In this document: positions 6,804 through 13,525 of the stretch, in pieces
How positions within the stretch are numbered: the stretch's first letter is position 1
Layout: every line of letters begins with the position of its first letter
DNA from: a virus
Virus record (IMG/VR): IMGVR_UViG_3300037247_001237
Span: 1-23,318 of that record
Direction: 5' to 3' (one strand)
Length of the DNA stretch: 23,318 nt
Notes under the pieces: model-generated
Told to the model about the DNA's origin: nothing
The model's input: only the letters and a program-made list of their open reading frames with translations
The model's database searches: none
Position numbers and translations under genes: made by a program

Positions 6804-7972
6804 TGCCACCCAAGACCACGAAGAAGAAACGCAAGCGCAAGAAGAAGGCGAGCCCGAACGGGCGTGCGCCCGCGGCGCCCCCGTACATCAACCCGAACCT
6901 CGCCGCGCTCGTCAGGCCGATCGAGGGGCTGCGGGAGGATCCGGGCAACGCGCGTCTGCATCCGCAACGCAACCTCGACGACATCCGCCGGAGCCTGTTC
7001 GCGTTCCACCAACAGACGCCGATCGTCGCCCTCAAGGACGGGACGGTCATCAAGGGCAACGGCACGCTGCGGGTCGCGCTCGCGTTGGGCTGGGATCGGA
7101 TCGCCTGCATTGAGTTCGACGGCACCGCCGAGGACGCGACAGCCTACGGGATCGCCGACAACCGCACCGGCCAGAGCTCCGAGTGGGACGACGAGAAGCT
7201 CGCTGATCTCCTGTCCAGCATCGATGGCGACGTCAGGATCAATACCGGCTTCGACGAGACCGAGATCGGCGAACTCCTGCACGGGCTCGGCCGACTCGGC
7301 ACTCCCGAGGGCGACGGCAAGACCGGCGCCGACGACGTCCCGGATCCACCGGACAAACCGATCGCCAAACCGGGCGACGTGTGGGTGATGGGTGACCACC
7401 GAATCATCTGCGGCGACGCGCTAGAGCGCGACACCTACAGCCAACTGCTCGGAGACGAGCGCCCAGAACTGCTGTTGACCGATCCGCCCTACGGAGTCGC
7501 ATACCAGGACGCGGCAAAGAACCGGCTCCAAGGCGATCTGACGCAGGCGGCGTTTCCGATAGCGGTCGCGTGCGCGGTCGAGGTGCTTTCCGACAATGTC
7601 TTGCGCCACAACGGCTACCACTCGCAATTCGAGATGGTGTTGTATGCCTGGAAGGGTTCCGGTGGTGGGTTGGACTTCTGGAACGGCGATCGCAAACAGA
7701 GCGACGTCTGGAACGTGTCGCGGGATGGCGACCGACTTCACCCGACGCAGAAACCGGTGGAAGTTTGCAGCATTCCGCTTCGCAACAGCAGCAAGGCAGG
7801 TGACATTGTCCTTGAGCCGTTCGCCGGTTCCGGCAGTACGATCATCGCGTGCGAGCAACTTGGGCGGCGGTGTCGTGCAATCGAGATCGAGCCCAGGTGG
7901 GTCGACTGTTGCGTGAAGCGCTGGGAAGAATACACTGGCCGGACTGCCGAGCGCGTAGCGCCCGGACAGTAG
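6803..7972 (+). CDS. ParB-domain DNA methyltransferase, apparently internally shortened
   Basis: The start is ATG 6803, giving 389 residues; the TGATG junction supports it over an earlier in-frame ATG at 6551. Residues 4-15 are almost all Lys and Arg. Residues about 38-140 resemble a ParB/Spo0J nuclease-like N-terminal domain (VIKGNGTLRVALALGW). Residues about 195-385 form a beta-class amino-methyltransferase. Motif IV DPPYG is at residue 227, HPTQKP is near 314, and the AdoMet motif I FAGSGST is at 340. DPPY favours N6-adenine methylation, although N4-cytosine cannot be excluded. Between GDLTQAAFPIA and VLRHNGYHSQFE the segment that usually holds the 'pGG..Y.WHA' and 'IVWdK' strands seems to be missing. 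DPPY to FAGSG spans 113 residues, against about 150 that I expect. The enzyme may be inactive or unusual. Its usual phage role is host-mimicking DNA modification to evade restriction. Confidence 0.87.
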   Translation: MPPKTTKKKRKRKKKASPNGRAPAAPPYINPNLAALVRPIEGLREDPGNARLHPQRNLDDIRRSLFAFHQQTPIVALKDGTVIKGNGTLRVALALGWDRIACIEFDGTAEDATAYGIADNRTGQSSEWDDEKLADLLSSIDGDVRINTGFDETEIGELLHGLGRLGTPEGDGKTGADDVPDPPDKPIAKPGDVWVMGDHRIICGDALERDTYSQLLGDERPELLLTDPPYGVAYQDAAKNRLQGDLTQAAFPIAVACAVEVLSDNVLRHNGYHSQFEMVLYAWKGSGGGLDFWNGDRKQSDVWNVSRDGDRLHPTQKPVEVCSIPLRNSSKAGDIVLEPFAGSGSTIIACEQLGRRCRAIEIEPRWVDCCVKRWEEYTGRTAERVAPGQ

Positions 7973-7985
7973 TAGCGGGACCATC

Positions 7986-8028
7986 GACCCCGTTGCGGCA
8001 TCGGTGCGGGGTCTCCTTGGAGGCCCCG
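7986..8028 (+). terminator. hairpin with a competing alternative stem after the methyltransferase
   Basis: Segment B (CGGGGTCTC, 8007-8015) can pair downstream with GAGGCCCCG (8020-8028), a 9-bp stem with one G-U and a CTTG loop. Its first seven bases can instead pair perfectly with GACCCCG at 7986-7992. GTTCCATT follows, a weak U-containing tail. The simplest reading is an intrinsic terminator separating the methyltransferase module from the next transcription unit. The mutually exclusive stems also resemble an attenuator. Confidence 0.5.
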
Positions 8029-8033
8029 TTCCA

Positions 8034-8062
8034 TTGACGGCGCGCCGCGAGCCCGCTACGGT
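8034..8062 (+). promoter_or_regulatory. strong candidate sigma-70-type promoter
   Basis: TTGACG (8034-8039) and TACGGT (8057-8062) are separated by exactly 17 bases. The -35 matches five of six consensus bases and the -10 fits TANNNT. It lies directly after a terminator-like hairpin and 26 bases before the ATG at 8089, as expected for the start of a new transcription unit that would include the head genes. Confidence 0.6.
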
Positions 8063-8088
8063 ACCTGGGCCTTGCACCGAGGAAACCG

Positions 8089-8847
8089 ATGGCCGACATC
8101 CCAGAAGCAGGACTCGCCCAGAAGAAGCGGCGCATCTTCGTGCAGGGGACGAACGCCGACACCGGCGCATCGGCTGGCGACTTCGCGCTCTGGAACGCGC
8201 GCTCGGGTTTCGACTGGCAGGACCAGGGCGCGGTCGACGACGTGGCGATGTTTGCGGCCTCGACCAACGTCGGCGACACCAGCCGCACCTTCAGCGTCGT
8301 GGGGATCGCGGGCGGCAAGCTGATCAAGAAGCAATTCACGCTCGACGCCTCCGACTCGCAGACCGAAATCCCCATCCCGTCCGGCCAGGCGACCGGCGGA
8401 TGGGATCAGATCCTCGACGTCATCTGGGACGACGTGAATGCAGATGCGCTCGGCAACATCTTCGTCTACGCCGTGACGGGCAACACGGCAGGCATCCCGA
8501 CTGACCTCAACTCGATCCGCGGCAAGATCGACATCGGCGAACAGCGCGCCCGCATGGCGGTGTTCGAGGTTCCTGCTGGCTACAAGGCCCGCATCCTCCG
8601 CTGGTTCGGCGCGGCCTCCGATGGTCGCCTCCGGTTGCGCGTGAGTCGCCTCGGCAACGCGCTCGGTTTCGAGACCGTGGACGAACACGACGCAGCCGGC
8701 GGACCACTCGATCGCGGGCTCCCTCCGGGCGACCCGCGGTTCAGCCTCCTGGCGGGCGCACTCGTGAAGATGACGCTCGACACCGACACCGCCGCGACCT
8801 CCACCGCCGCGGGCGGCTTCGAGATCTTGCTCCTCAAGGATGAGTAG
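8089..8847 (+). CDS. probable virion structural protein, unrecognised family
   Basis: The protein has 252 residues, is mostly predicted beta, and lacks signal or membrane segments. The pattern of NIFVYAVTGNTAGIP followed by KIDIGEQRARMAVFEVPAG recalls a phage structural domain in which an 'I..GeqrsrmA.y.VPaG' strand follows a variable beta region. That resemblance is from memory and is not proof of homology. GAGGAAACCG immediately before the ATG gives a clear ribosome binding site. It is the first gene after a good promoter candidate, and the next gene starts on the base after its stop. Position just upstream of the portal suggests a head fibre, decoration or neck accessory role. Confidence 0.75.
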   Translation: MADIPEAGLAQKKRRIFVQGTNADTGASAGDFALWNARSGFDWQDQGAVDDVAMFAASTNVGDTSRTFSVVGIAGGKLIKKQFTLDASDSQTEIPIPSGQATGGWDQILDVIWDDVNADALGNIFVYAVTGNTAGIPTDLNSIRGKIDIGEQRARMAVFEVPAGYKARILRWFGAASDGRLRLRVSRLGNALGFETVDEHDAAGGPLDRGLPPGDPRFSLLAGALVKMTLDTDTAATSTAAGGFEILLLKDE

Positions 8848-9300
8848 ATGCCCCGCACCCTGAAGGCACTGTCGCTCACGTCCGACCGCCCCTGCCAGGT
8901 TTCCTTCGCAGGCAAGACGGCGCGCGTGATCGTGTTCGTCTCGTCGGCCGGTCGCTTCAGCGTGGACGTCAAGGGCATGACGGTCGGCCAGGCTGCCCAA
9001 CAGATCACCACCAACTGCGTCGGCGTGACCGCGCACGCCACGCGCGAAGCGTCCGGGATGCAGATCTCGCACCTCCGAGCCTTCAAGGACATTCCGCTCA
9101 AGCCAGGCGTCGAGGCGATCCTCAACCTCAAGGCGCCATCGGATCGTGCTGCGTCGGACGAAGCTCCGGTGGTGCTGATCCTGATTGATCCGAACGACCC
9201 GGACGATCTGTTCTCCGAGTACGTCGAACACATGGTCCCGAGGTCCAAATGGGCGCGACGGAACAAGGCAACGGAGACGGCCGAGTCGACGGCGAGCTAA
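8848..9300 (+). CDS. hypothetical protein upstream of the portal
   Basis: This 150-residue protein has an N-terminal half that is beta-rich (RPCQVSFAGKTARVIVFVSS). A second beta segment follows near residue 109 (EAPVVLILIDPNDPDD), and the C-terminal tail is basic and then polar (SKWARRNKATETAES). No family is recognised. The ATG follows the previous stop without a gap, and the 3' end overlaps the portal start by 52 bases, so all three genes are tightly coupled. The co-location suggests a small structural or assembly protein. The long overlap would shrink if the portal began further downstream, but no good later start exists there. Confidence 0.68.
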   Translation: MPRTLKALSLTSDRPCQVSFAGKTARVIVFVSSAGRFSVDVKGMTVGQAAQQITTNCVGVTAHATREASGMQISHLRAFKDIPLKPGVEAILNLKAPSDRAASDEAPVVLILIDPNDPDDLFSEYVEHMVPRSKWARRNKATETAESTAS

Positions 9301-11579
9301 GCGGCTCCCACATCGCGGCCCTGCAGGCATCGACTGCCCGGCTCAATGGCCGGGCCAAGTCGTCTGCGCCCAAGCATAAGAACGCGCGGTCGTTCCACCT
9401 CAGCCTCAACACCCTCGAGCTCGAGCCGATCTTCCGCGCCGCCGATCCGTTCGGCACCCACGCCTGGGTGTACGCGGGCGCGATGGCGATCGCCCTCAAC
9501 CTCAGCCAGGCGCCCTTCCTGGTCTTCGAGGAGACCGACGACGAAACGCAGCAGCGCGCCGCCAAGGCGATCAAGCGCGGCAAGCCCCCGCGCGCGCGCG
9601 CCGGCCGACAGCGGACTGCGGTGGAGCGTCACCTCCTGGCGAAGACCCGCGCGGAGAACTTCTACGAGCTCCGCGCGCTCGAGCCCGCTCTCGATCACGA
9701 GCTCGCGCCGGTGTTCCGCAACCCGAACGATCTCCAGAGCGGCCGCGAGCTCTGGCAGGTCACGGCGATGTGGATGGCGCTGGCGGGCGAGGCGTTCTGG
9801 ATCCTCACCGGGCCGGACATGGCGCGGCTCGCCCCGAACGAAACCCCCACCAACATATGGGCGCTCTCGCCGCGACTCTTCGAGCCGACGATCCGCGATA
9901 ACATGTTCGTCGGCTGGGAGTTCAGCGGGAGCACCTCGCGGTCACATCGCCTCTTCCACTCGATCTCGCTCGAGATGCACGAGGTCGTGCAGTTCAAGTT
10001 CCCCAACCCGCACGACCCACTCCGCGGCTTCAGTCCGCTCTCGCCCGTCGCCAACGCGATCTCCACTGACCTCGCGATCGAGCAGCACAACCGCGCGCTG
10101 CTCGAAAACAACGCGGAGCCGGGCGGGATCTTCATGTCCGAAGAGGCGATGGATCCCGACGAGGAGGAAAAGTTTCGCAACGATTGGAACGAGCGCCACC
10201 AGGGGCCGCGCAACCGGCGCCGGATCGAGATCCTCACGGGGATCAAGTTCGTCCCGACCGCCTTCAGTCCCGAGGACATGCAGTTCCAAGATCAGCGCCG
10301 CTGGAACCGCGAGGAGATCCTCGCGGTGATGGGTGTGCCGAAGTCGGTTGTGTCGGTGACGGAGGGTCTGAACTTCGCCATCCAGCGCAGCCAGGACTTC
10401 AACTTCTGGGACAAGCGGTTGCTGCCGATGCTCCGGATCTTCGAGGACACGGTCGACCAGACGGTGTTCTTCAAGGAGACCGACAACGTCGTCGGCGCGT
10501 TCGATCTCAGTGCAGTCGAGGCGTTGCGGGAGGGTACGAGCGCGAAGATCGAACAGGCGACGCAACTCGCCAGCCCGCCGCTCCATATGCCGCCCGAGGA
10601 CGCGTTCAGGATCGTCGGTCTCGCGGTGCCCGAGTACCCAGGCAGCGACATCGCGGTCCTGCCACCGACGCTGGCGCCGGCCGAGGACGTGACGGCCGGG
10701 ACAGACGACACAGGTGGCGACGGCGACGCGCAGTTCTTCAACCAGGGCAAGAAGCCCCGCACGGCCAACAAACCGCGTCGCGTCTCCCGTTCGCTCAACC
10801 GTTGGCGCGAGCTCATCGAGCAGGTGCAGATCCCGTCCGAGCGCAAGTTCCGCCGCGCCTGGCGCCAGTGGGTCCAGGAACGCCGCGACATCGCGCTCGC
10901 CGCGATCGACGCGCTCGCGGAAGAGGCCAGCCTCAGTCCGCTCTCGGCGTTCGCGCTCGCCAAGCAGTCGCCCGAGGAAATCGAGGGTCTGCTCGAGGAG
11001 CTCGAAGAGATGCGCCGCGGCCTGCGCTCGCGCGTCCGGCCCGTCTACAGTGGCGCCTCCTCCCTCACGATCGACTCCGCGATCGAGGGCGAACTCGGGG
11101 GCGTGTCGACCTTTGAGACGGACGATCCGCGCTTCCTGCAGGTGATCGACGACGCGGAGAAACTGCTGGTCGACTCGACCAGCAACACGCTCCGCAACCA
11201 AGTCCTGCGGACGGTGCGGACCGGCGTCCAGGAAGGCGAGACGATCGGAGAGATCCGCGCGCGCGTGGCGCGGGTGTTCGACATCGCGGCCTCCTCATCC
11301 AAGACCCTGCAGGTCGCCCGCACCGCGTCCGCCAGCTTGATGAACCGGACCCGCAATACCGTCTTCAGCCTCTCGGGGATCGAGGAACGGAACTGGCAGA
11401 CCGCGGGCGACGAGGTCGTGCGCGAGGATCATGTCGCCTTCGGCAACGCCGGCGCCCACGACGCGGGGTTCAACTGGCTGGACGTTGTAGGCAAGGCCGG
11501 GATTCTTGAGTACCCTACGGATCCGCGCGCGCCTGCCGAGCAGGTGATCAACTGCCGCTGCGTTGAAATTCCCGCCTAG
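9249..11579 (+). CDS. HK97-type portal fused to MuF-type head morphogenesis domain
   Basis: The product has 776 residues. Residues about 40-460 match the HK97 portal family: a helix with DLAIEQHNRALLENN near 274, the segment EILTGIKFVPTAFSP, then VMGVPKSVVSVTEG near 364 and AIQRSQDFNFWDKRLLPML. A Gly/Asp-rich and then basic linker lies at about 475-515. Residues about 620-776 match the SPP1 gp7 / Mu gpF minor head family: ARTASASLMNRTR near 690, NWQTAGDEVVREDHVAF near 715, and the terminal VINCRC at 766-771. The portal forms the dodecameric DNA entry ring at one capsid vertex. MuF proteins sit on or near the portal inside the head. In many phages these are two adjacent genes. GAGG at 9240-9243 precedes the ATG at 9249. 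No adjacent terminase is seen. Confidence 0.93.
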   Translation: MGATEQGNGDGRVDGELSGSHIAALQASTARLNGRAKSSAPKHKNARSFHLSLNTLELEPIFRAADPFGTHAWVYAGAMAIALNLSQAPFLVFEETDDETQQRAAKAIKRGKPPRARAGRQRTAVERHLLAKTRAENFYELRALEPALDHELAPVFRNPNDLQSGRELWQVTAMWMALAGEAFWILTGPDMARLAPNETPTNIWALSPRLFEPTIRDNMFVGWEFSGSTSRSHRLFHSISLEMHEVVQFKFPNPHDPLRGFSPLSPVANAISTDLAIEQHNRALLENNAEPGGIFMSEEAMDPDEEEKFRNDWNERHQGPRNRRRIEILTGIKFVPTAFSPEDMQFQDQRRWNREEILAVMGVPKSVVSVTEGLNFAIQRSQDFNFWDKRLLPMLRIFEDTVDQTVFFKETDNVVGAFDLSAVEALREGTSAKIEQATQLASPPLHMPPEDAFRIVGLAVPEYPGSDIAVLPPTLAPAEDVTAGTDDTGGDGDAQFFNQGKKPRTANKPRRVSRSLNRWRELIEQVQIPSERKFRRAWRQWVQERRDIALAAIDALAEEASLSPLSAFALAKQSPEEIEGLLEELEEMRRGLRSRVRPVYSGASSLTIDSAIEGELGGVSTFETDDPRFLQVIDDAEKLLVDSTSNTLRNQVLRTVRTGVQEGETIGEIRARVARVFDIAASSSKTLQVARTASASLMNRTRNTVFSLSGIEERNWQTAGDEVVREDHVAFGNAGAHDAGFNWLDVVGKAGILEYPTDPRAPAEQVINCRCVEIPA

Positions 11580-11592
11580 CCTGGAGGCACCG

Positions 11593-13422
11593 ATGACCTG
11601 GGAAGCCAAACTCGCTGCCTGCAAGTCCGCGCGGACCCTCACCGGTTTGGCGGAGGTGGCGAAGTTCCTCGCGGCGCGCGAAGACGCTACCACGCTCGGC
11701 ACGGCGGAAGCGGACGGATTCAAGGTCTACAAGCTCGTCACCGGCGACTCCAAGATCACGCTCCCGCCGGCCGAGCGCATCGAGGAGCTCGCGCGCGAGG
11801 CCGGCATCGAGTTCGAGCCCGGTATGGAGGACCGGGTCCAAGCCTTCTGGGCGTCCGACGAACGGGTCGACCGCGATGGCGACATCATCCGGCAGAACTG
11901 GGAGCTCGCCGAGTTCCTCAAGAACCCCATCATCCTCTTCGGCCATCAGTGGTTCGCGGCCCCGATCGGCGTGTCGCTGATCACCGAGGTCCGCGACCGG
12001 CTCGACGACGACTTCCAGGGCCGCGCGCTCTTCATGCTGCTGATGTTCGCAACGGCCGAGCAGAGCGAAGAGGCCGACCGTGTGTTCCGGCTCATCAAGG
12101 CCGGATTCCTGAAGACCGGGTCGGTGGGGTTCCGCCCGATCGAGATCCTCATCATCGACGACGCGGAGGAACGCGCGAGCCTCGGCCTGGGTCGCTGGGG
12201 CGTCATCTTCAACCGCTCGGCGCTGATCGAGTTCTCGATGGTTTCTGTGCCAGCCAACCCCGGCGCCCACACCCTCAGCGCAGTCAAGGCCCTGACGGAA
12301 GTCGACGTCGTGGCGCTGCGGGAGTTGCGCCGGCGTGAGTGCGTGGCGGGCCTCCACAGCATCGCCGATTACGTCGCGGCCGACAACACGCTCGCCAAGG
12401 CCCTCGCCGACGTCTTCACGTTCGAGCCGCTCGGCGATCTCACGGAGGAGATCGTCCGGGACAGCGTCTCGCCGGTCGTGCACCCTCTCGTGCCGATCGA
12501 TGAGGAGTCCGACTGGGACGGTCGGAAGGGACACCACCACAAGACCCGCAACGGTCGCGAGATGGTGTTCGAGTCCGGCGTCACGCTGGCGATGCTCCAC
12601 GAACTCAACCGCCGCGGCCGGAAGTTCGGGACGATCCCGATCGGCGCCGACCAGGCGGTGCTCGAGCACTTGGCGATGCACCTCGCCGCGTTCGGCCGTG
12701 AGACTCCTGACGGACGTGAAGGCATCGTGGCCTGGGTTGCCTGGGTCCAGCGCGGGACCATCGAAGAGTTCCACGCCTGGCTGGAGGAGCGCGGCCTCGC
12801 TGCAGTCCTCGCGGCATTCGCCCAGAAGGCGTTCCCGAACGAACACGCCTGCCGGGTGCGCGACCCCGGCGACTTTCAGGAAGATAGCTTCCGGCGCATC
12901 ACGCGCGAGACCGATGAGGGCAAGGAGTTCGCCGTCATCGTGGGCCGGCTCGAGGGCGAGGACGACACGACCGCGCAGTCGTTCCGCTACCCCACGAGCG
13001 ACTGGACGGAGTCCGAGGCGCGCGACGCCTGCACGAGCGCCGACGGGATCCTGTTCGAGCCTGCCGAGGATGACGACGAGGAAGAGGAAGAGGATCTCCA
13101 CGACGACGAGGACGACGACGACGAGGAGACCGAAGGCGCCCACGACGACGATGATGACGAAGACGAGGATGACAAGGCGCTTGCCACGCTGACCGCGTTG
13201 ATCGCGGCCGAGATCGCCCGCCAACTCGCGCCCCTCAAGTCTCAACTGCAGTCGCTCAACACCACCCTGGGGGATGTTCGGCGGTTGCTCGAGGAACAGG
13301 CCGACCGGGTCGAGCCGACCACCGACGACCCCGACCAAGACCCTGCGACGGCCGATGCCGCCACCCAAGCCTACAGTCTCATCATGGAGCTCGACCTCGA
13401 ACCCACCGCCGCCGAAGAGTAG
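11593..13422 (+). CDS. prohead protease fused to an extra domain and acidic coiled-coil (scaffold-like) tail
   Basis: The start is ATG 11593, with GGAGG at 11583-11587, giving 609 residues; the TTG at 11563 inside the portal is less likely. Residues about 80-235 are an S78/HK97 prohead protease. They include the DERVDRDGD segment, catalytic His118 in ILFGHQW and Ser215 in LIEFSMVSVPANPGA. Residues about 415-490 contain a second recognisable phage module (EHACRVRDPGDF, then FRYPTSDWTESEARDAC). Residues 492-513 and 517-528 are almost purely Asp and Glu. Residues about 530-575 form a heptad-like coiled coil (LKSQLQSLNTTLGDVRRLLE). The protease cleaves scaffold and capsid termini during maturation. 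The acidic and coiled-coil tail could act as built-in scaffold, an inference from layout since no separate scaffold gene lies between here and the capsid gene. Confidence 0.9.
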   Translation: MTWEAKLAACKSARTLTGLAEVAKFLAAREDATTLGTAEADGFKVYKLVTGDSKITLPPAERIEELAREAGIEFEPGMEDRVQAFWASDERVDRDGDIIRQNWELAEFLKNPIILFGHQWFAAPIGVSLITEVRDRLDDDFQGRALFMLLMFATAEQSEEADRVFRLIKAGFLKTGSVGFRPIEILIIDDAEERASLGLGRWGVIFNRSALIEFSMVSVPANPGAHTLSAVKALTEVDVVALRELRRRECVAGLHSIADYVAADNTLAKALADVFTFEPLGDLTEEIVRDSVSPVVHPLVPIDEESDWDGRKGHHHKTRNGREMVFESGVTLAMLHELNRRGRKFGTIPIGADQAVLEHLAMHLAAFGRETPDGREGIVAWVAWVQRGTIEEFHAWLEERGLAAVLAAFAQKAFPNEHACRVRDPGDFQEDSFRRITRETDEGKEFAVIVGRLEGEDDTTAQSFRYPTSDWTESEARDACTSADGILFEPAEDDDEEEEEDLHDDEDDDDEETEGAHDDDDDEDEDDKALATLTALIAAEIARQLAPLKSQLQSLNTTLGDVRRLLEEQADRVEPTTDDPDQDPATADAATQAYSLIMELDLEPTAAEE

Positions 13423-13439
13423 TGCGGCGCATTGGGGGG

Positions 13440-13469
13440 TTGCGGGTTTTGCGAACACACTGCTAGAAT
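13440..13469 (+). promoter_or_regulatory. candidate promoter of the major capsid gene
   Basis: TTGCGG (13440-13445) and TAGAAT (13464-13469) are 18 bases apart. TAGAAT differs from TATAAT at one position, the best -10 in the window. It is 56 bases before the capsid ATG and would give extra transcription of the most abundant virion protein. Confidence 0.58.
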
Positions 13470-13481
13470 CTGAACGATCGA

Positions 13482-13496
13482 GCGGGGATCTCCCGC
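13482..13496 (+). other. short 5' leader hairpin before the capsid gene
   Basis: A five-pair GC stem, GCGGG (13482-13486) with CCCGC (13492-13496), closes a GATCT loop. It lies a few bases after the expected transcription start of the capsid promoter and about 16 bases before the GGGGG ribosome binding tract. It might stabilise the mRNA. It is short and could be coincidental in GC-rich DNA. Confidence 0.3.
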
Positions 13497-13525
13497 GGCA
13501 CATTCATCTCTCGGGGGAAACCGTC

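Noticed and set aside
11563-11592. TTG start for the protease inside the portal gene
   Set aside because: ATG 11593 has GGAGG at correct spacing. The extra ten residues encoded from the TTG overlap the end of the portal and have no support.
13066-13180. Possible simple-sequence repeat or CRISPR-like pattern from repeated GACGAC/GAGGAA words
   Set aside because: It is a run of Asp and Glu codons in the protease tail with no spacer-repeat structure.
11548-13503. 651-residue open frame on the minus strand opposite the protease gene
   Set aside because: It is the antisense shadow of a GC-rich gene. The plus strand has clear protease motifs, a ribosome binding site and operon coupling, and the minus-strand product has low-complexity Val/Leu runs mirroring the acidic tract.
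13274-13525. Extended N-terminus of the capsid frame back to 13274
   Set aside because: It overlaps the end of the protease in another frame and contains the promoter. ATG 13526 has a ribosome binding tract and gives a normal capsid N-terminus.
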